From an uncultured Flaviramulus sp. (lineage in GTDB: Bacteria > Bacteroidota > Bacteroidia > Flavobacteriales > Flavobacteriaceae), in NCBI GenBank assembly GCA_947487155.1, contig CANKVS010000033.1, positions 1 through 44,044 on the forward strand: a stretch of 44,044 nt of DNA, written 5' to 3'. This document shows, piece by piece, positions 41,991 to 44,044 of the stretch. The position numbers were made by a program, and so were the translations under genes. The first letter of the stretch is position 1, and each line of letters starts with the position of its first letter. A model generated the notes under the pieces. The model did no database searches, had not been told where the DNA came from, and saw nothing but the letters and a program-made list of their open reading frames with translations.

Positions 41991-43958
41991 ATGAACAAAT
42001 TAGTTTTTGCTTTCTTTTTAGCATTAATATGTAATAGTGCATTTGCACAAGATCTAACAAGACCGTCAAGCGATCGAATTGATGGATTTAGAGATCAAGA
42101 TACCCTTACCGCAGCACAAAGAAAAAGTACGGGAATTAAAAAAATTAAAAACCTTGATGCTAAAATTGAGGATTATTTAATTATTTCTCATAAAAACGAT
42201 ACAACCTATGTTGATACCACACTAACTATACAAAAAGAATATAAGTTCAATTATTTAAAAAGAGATAATTTTGGTTTAATCCCATTTTCAAATTTAGGAC
42301 AAACATATAACAGTCTTACATTCAATTTTGAAAACACGAAACTTACACCAGGTTTCGGTGCACGAGCAAGACATTTTAATTATATGGAAGTTGAAGATAT
42401 TAATTATTATAGGGTGCCTACACCGCTAACAGAGTTATTTTATAAGTCAGCCTTCGAGCAAGGGCAATTGGCAGATTCTTTTTTCACAGTAAACACATCA
42501 CCACAACTTAATTTTTTAATAGCATATAAAGGATTACGCTCGTTAGGTAAATACCAAAACCTGTTAACCAGTACAGGTAATTTCAGATTTACAACCAACT
42601 ATCAAACTAAAAATAAACGGTATTCTGTAAAAGCACATATGGTTACGCAGGATCTAATGAATCAAGAAAATGGAGGGCTTCAAGATGTTAGTGTAGCAAA
42701 TTTTGAAAGTGGGGCAGAAGAGTTTTTAGACCGCTCTATTTTGGAAGTAAATTTTGAAAATGCCGAAAGTATACTTGTTGGCAAACGATTTTATTTAAAT
42801 CATCAATATAATATTGTACGCAAAAAAGACTCATTATCTAAAAACAAATTAAGTATAGGTCATATTATATCTTTTGAAGATAAATATTTTCAATATGATC
42901 AATCCAGCGCCGTTACCAGTTATTTTGGAAATGCTTTTAAAACCTCCAATTTAAAAGATAGAGCAACGCTAGAGAGCTTTTCAAATCAATTGAACTTAAA
43001 TTACAGTAATGATGTATTAGGAGATTTACAATTCAATGTAAATAGTAATAATTATAATTACGGATACGATAAAGTAGTAGTGCTTAATGGTAACACAATT
43101 ACAAATAGATTAAAAGGCAATATATTTTCAGTAGGAGGTAAATATCACAAACAGTTTAAAAACTTCGAATTACAAGGCGAATTAGGATTAAATGTTTCTG
43201 GCAATTTCGATGGTAACTTTTTAAAAGCCCATGCAACTTTTAATTTAAATAAAGATATATCGGCTACAGCATCTATTAATCATAATTCAAAAGCACCTAA
43301 TTATAATACCCTACTTTATCAAAGTGATTATATAAATTATAACTGGCAAAACAATTTTAATAATACCGAGACACAGCAATTAGCATTTCAATTAAAATCT
43401 AAAAAGCTAGCAAATATAGCTGTAGACTATACAACAATAAATGACTATACTTATTTTAAAATAGACGATTTAACAAACCAAGTCAAACCATTTCAAAATG
43501 ATAATGTAGTAAGCTATCTACGCGTAAAATTAGAAAAGGAAATAAAGTGGCATAAGTTTGCATTAAACAATACGGTACTTTATCAAAATGTACAAGATAA
43601 CAATAATGTACTTAACGTCCCTCAGTTAACAACCCGTAATACATTATATTATTCAAGTCATTTATTTAAAAATGCAATGTATTTGCAAACAGGGGTCACC
43701 TTTAATTATTTCACCAAATATTATATGAATGCATATAACCCATTATTGGCAGAATTTTATGTGCAAACCCAAGAAGAGTATGGAAGCTACCCACGCTTAG
43801 ATTTCTTTATAAACGTAAAAATCCGCCAAACAAGAATTTATCTTAAAGCAGAACATTTCAATTCTGCTTTTACAGGTTACAATTATTACGCAGCACCAAA
43901 CAATCCATATAGAGATTTCAGTGTGCGTTTTGGTGTAGTTTGGAATTTCTTTTTATAA
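41991..43958 (+). CDS. Putative porin (Porin_10-type outer-membrane protein)
   Basis: A 655-residue protein with signal peptide ending NSAFAQ (around residue 20). The early segment RDNFGLIPFSNLGQTYNSLTFNFE and ELFYKSAFEQGQLADSFFTVN (around 155-175) followed by RSLGKYQNLLTSTGNFRFTTNYQTKNKRY are typical of the putative-porin family of Flavobacteriia. The rest is a long barrel ending YRDFSVRFGVVWNFFL, with the terminal aromatic residue expected for Bam-inserted barrels. The substrate is unknown. A palindromic dispersed element follows directly after the stop. Confidence 0.85.
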   Translation: MNKLVFAFFLALICNSAFAQDLTRPSSDRIDGFRDQDTLTAAQRKSTGIKKIKNLDAKIEDYLIISHKNDTTYVDTTLTIQKEYKFNYLKRDNFGLIPFSNLGQTYNSLTFNFENTKLTPGFGARARHFNYMEVEDINYYRVPTPLTELFYKSAFEQGQLADSFFTVNTSPQLNFLIAYKGLRSLGKYQNLLTSTGNFRFTTNYQTKNKRYSVKAHMVTQDLMNQENGGLQDVSVANFESGAEEFLDRSILEVNFENAESILVGKRFYLNHQYNIVRKKDSLSKNKLSIGHIISFEDKYFQYDQSSAVTSYFGNAFKTSNLKDRATLESFSNQLNLNYSNDVLGDLQFNVNSNNYNYGYDKVVVLNGNTITNRLKGNIFSVGGKYHKQFKNFELQGELGLNVSGNFDGNFLKAHATFNLNKDISATASINHNSKAPNYNTLLYQSDYINYNWQNNFNNTETQQLAFQLKSKKLANIAVDYTTINDYTYFKIDDLTNQVKPFQNDNVVSYLRVKLEKEIKWHKFALNNTVLYQNVQDNNNVLNVPQLTTRNTLYYSSHLFKNAMYLQTGVTFNYFTKYYMNAYNPLLAEFYVQTQEEYGSYPRLDFFINVKIRQTRIYLKAEHFNSAFTGYNYYAAPNNPYRDFSVRFGVVWNFFL

Positions 43959-43966
43959 AATATCAG

Positions 43967-44044
43967 TGCGTTCCCCTTGAGGGTCGGGCTATCTCTACTC
44001 AATCTTTTTGGAAAAAGGCAAAAAGGATTTCAAACAAGCCGTTC
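43967..44044. repeat. Dispersed palindromic element at the right window edge
   Basis: GTGCGTTCCCCTTGAGGG, then GGTCGGGCTATC (43982-43993), AATCTTTTT and the inverse AAAAAGGATT around GGAAAAAGGC. CCCTTGAGGG gives a small hairpin, and AATCTTTTT (44000-44009) pairs with AAAAAGGATT (44020-44029) except for one bulged G. The element continues past the window, so its right end is not seen. Its parts recur at 921-1053, 4585-4631 and 9508-9519. Confidence 0.6.

Noticed and set aside
1..44044. CRISPR array, insertion sequence, prophage or integrative element
   Set aside because: No regularly spaced direct repeats of 20-50 bases with unique spacers, no transposase, integrase or phage structural gene was seen on either strand.

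Overview
The window looks like chromosomal DNA of a marine-type Flavobacteriaceae member (phylum Bacteroidota). The evidence is the very AT-rich composition, a tmRNA encoding the tag GENNYALAA, signal peptides ending in FSQ or FAQ, a SusC/SusD pair, several TAnnTTTG boxes of the Bacteroidota -7 type, and few Shine-Dalgarno sequences. No rRNA, tRNA, CRISPR array, transposase or phage gene was seen. Genus cannot be fixed from sequence reading alone.

Layout. 1-1130: ssrA (tmRNA, minus strand) with its terminator, an unexplained inverted repeat and a degenerate dispersed palindromic element. 1131-4458: a LYS1/AlaDH-type dehydrogenase, a decayed short-chain dehydrogenase with a stop inside its catalytic YxxxK motif, and three overlapping minus-strand membrane genes (small protein, DUF2809, DUF1361). 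4655-7053: a minus-strand operon of membrane protein, small winged-helix regulator and CreD; near-identical palindromes ACTTTG-N5-CAAAGT lie directly upstream of its first and last genes. 7142-11768: a DUF1801 protein, an outer-membrane barrel, kdsA (Kdo synthesis), typA/bipA and a small PQ-loop-like protein. 11910-18961: a surface-glycan locus with two paralogous flippases, a phosphoethanolamine transferase, a GT4 and two GT2 glycosyltransferases, the last two following ftsE on the minus strand. 19890-24752: a 1013-residue TPR protein and an outer-membrane barrel, with a possible sigma-54 promoter upstream. 24849-33512: mostly housekeeping or conserved unknown genes (DUF1287, methyltransferase, YkgJ cluster protein, NamZ-like lipoprotein, LolC/E-type permease, cystathionine beta-synthase with CBS domains, DUF2721, nucleoid-associated protein). 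33579-43958: a large propeller lipoprotein, rnhB, an orphan SusC/SusD pair with a clear terminator, and a putative porin.

Envelope biology dominates. Kdo synthesis, flippases, lipid/glycan phosphoethanolamine transfer, glycosyltransferases, CreD, Lol-type lipoprotein export, a muramidase-like lipoprotein and several outer-membrane barrels all sit within 44 kb. The most interesting non-coding signals are the paired operator-like palindromes of the creD operon, several families of small dispersed hairpins (one with compensatory base changes between copies), and short heptamer-periodic arrays, one of which lies inside a coding region and one across a stop codon.
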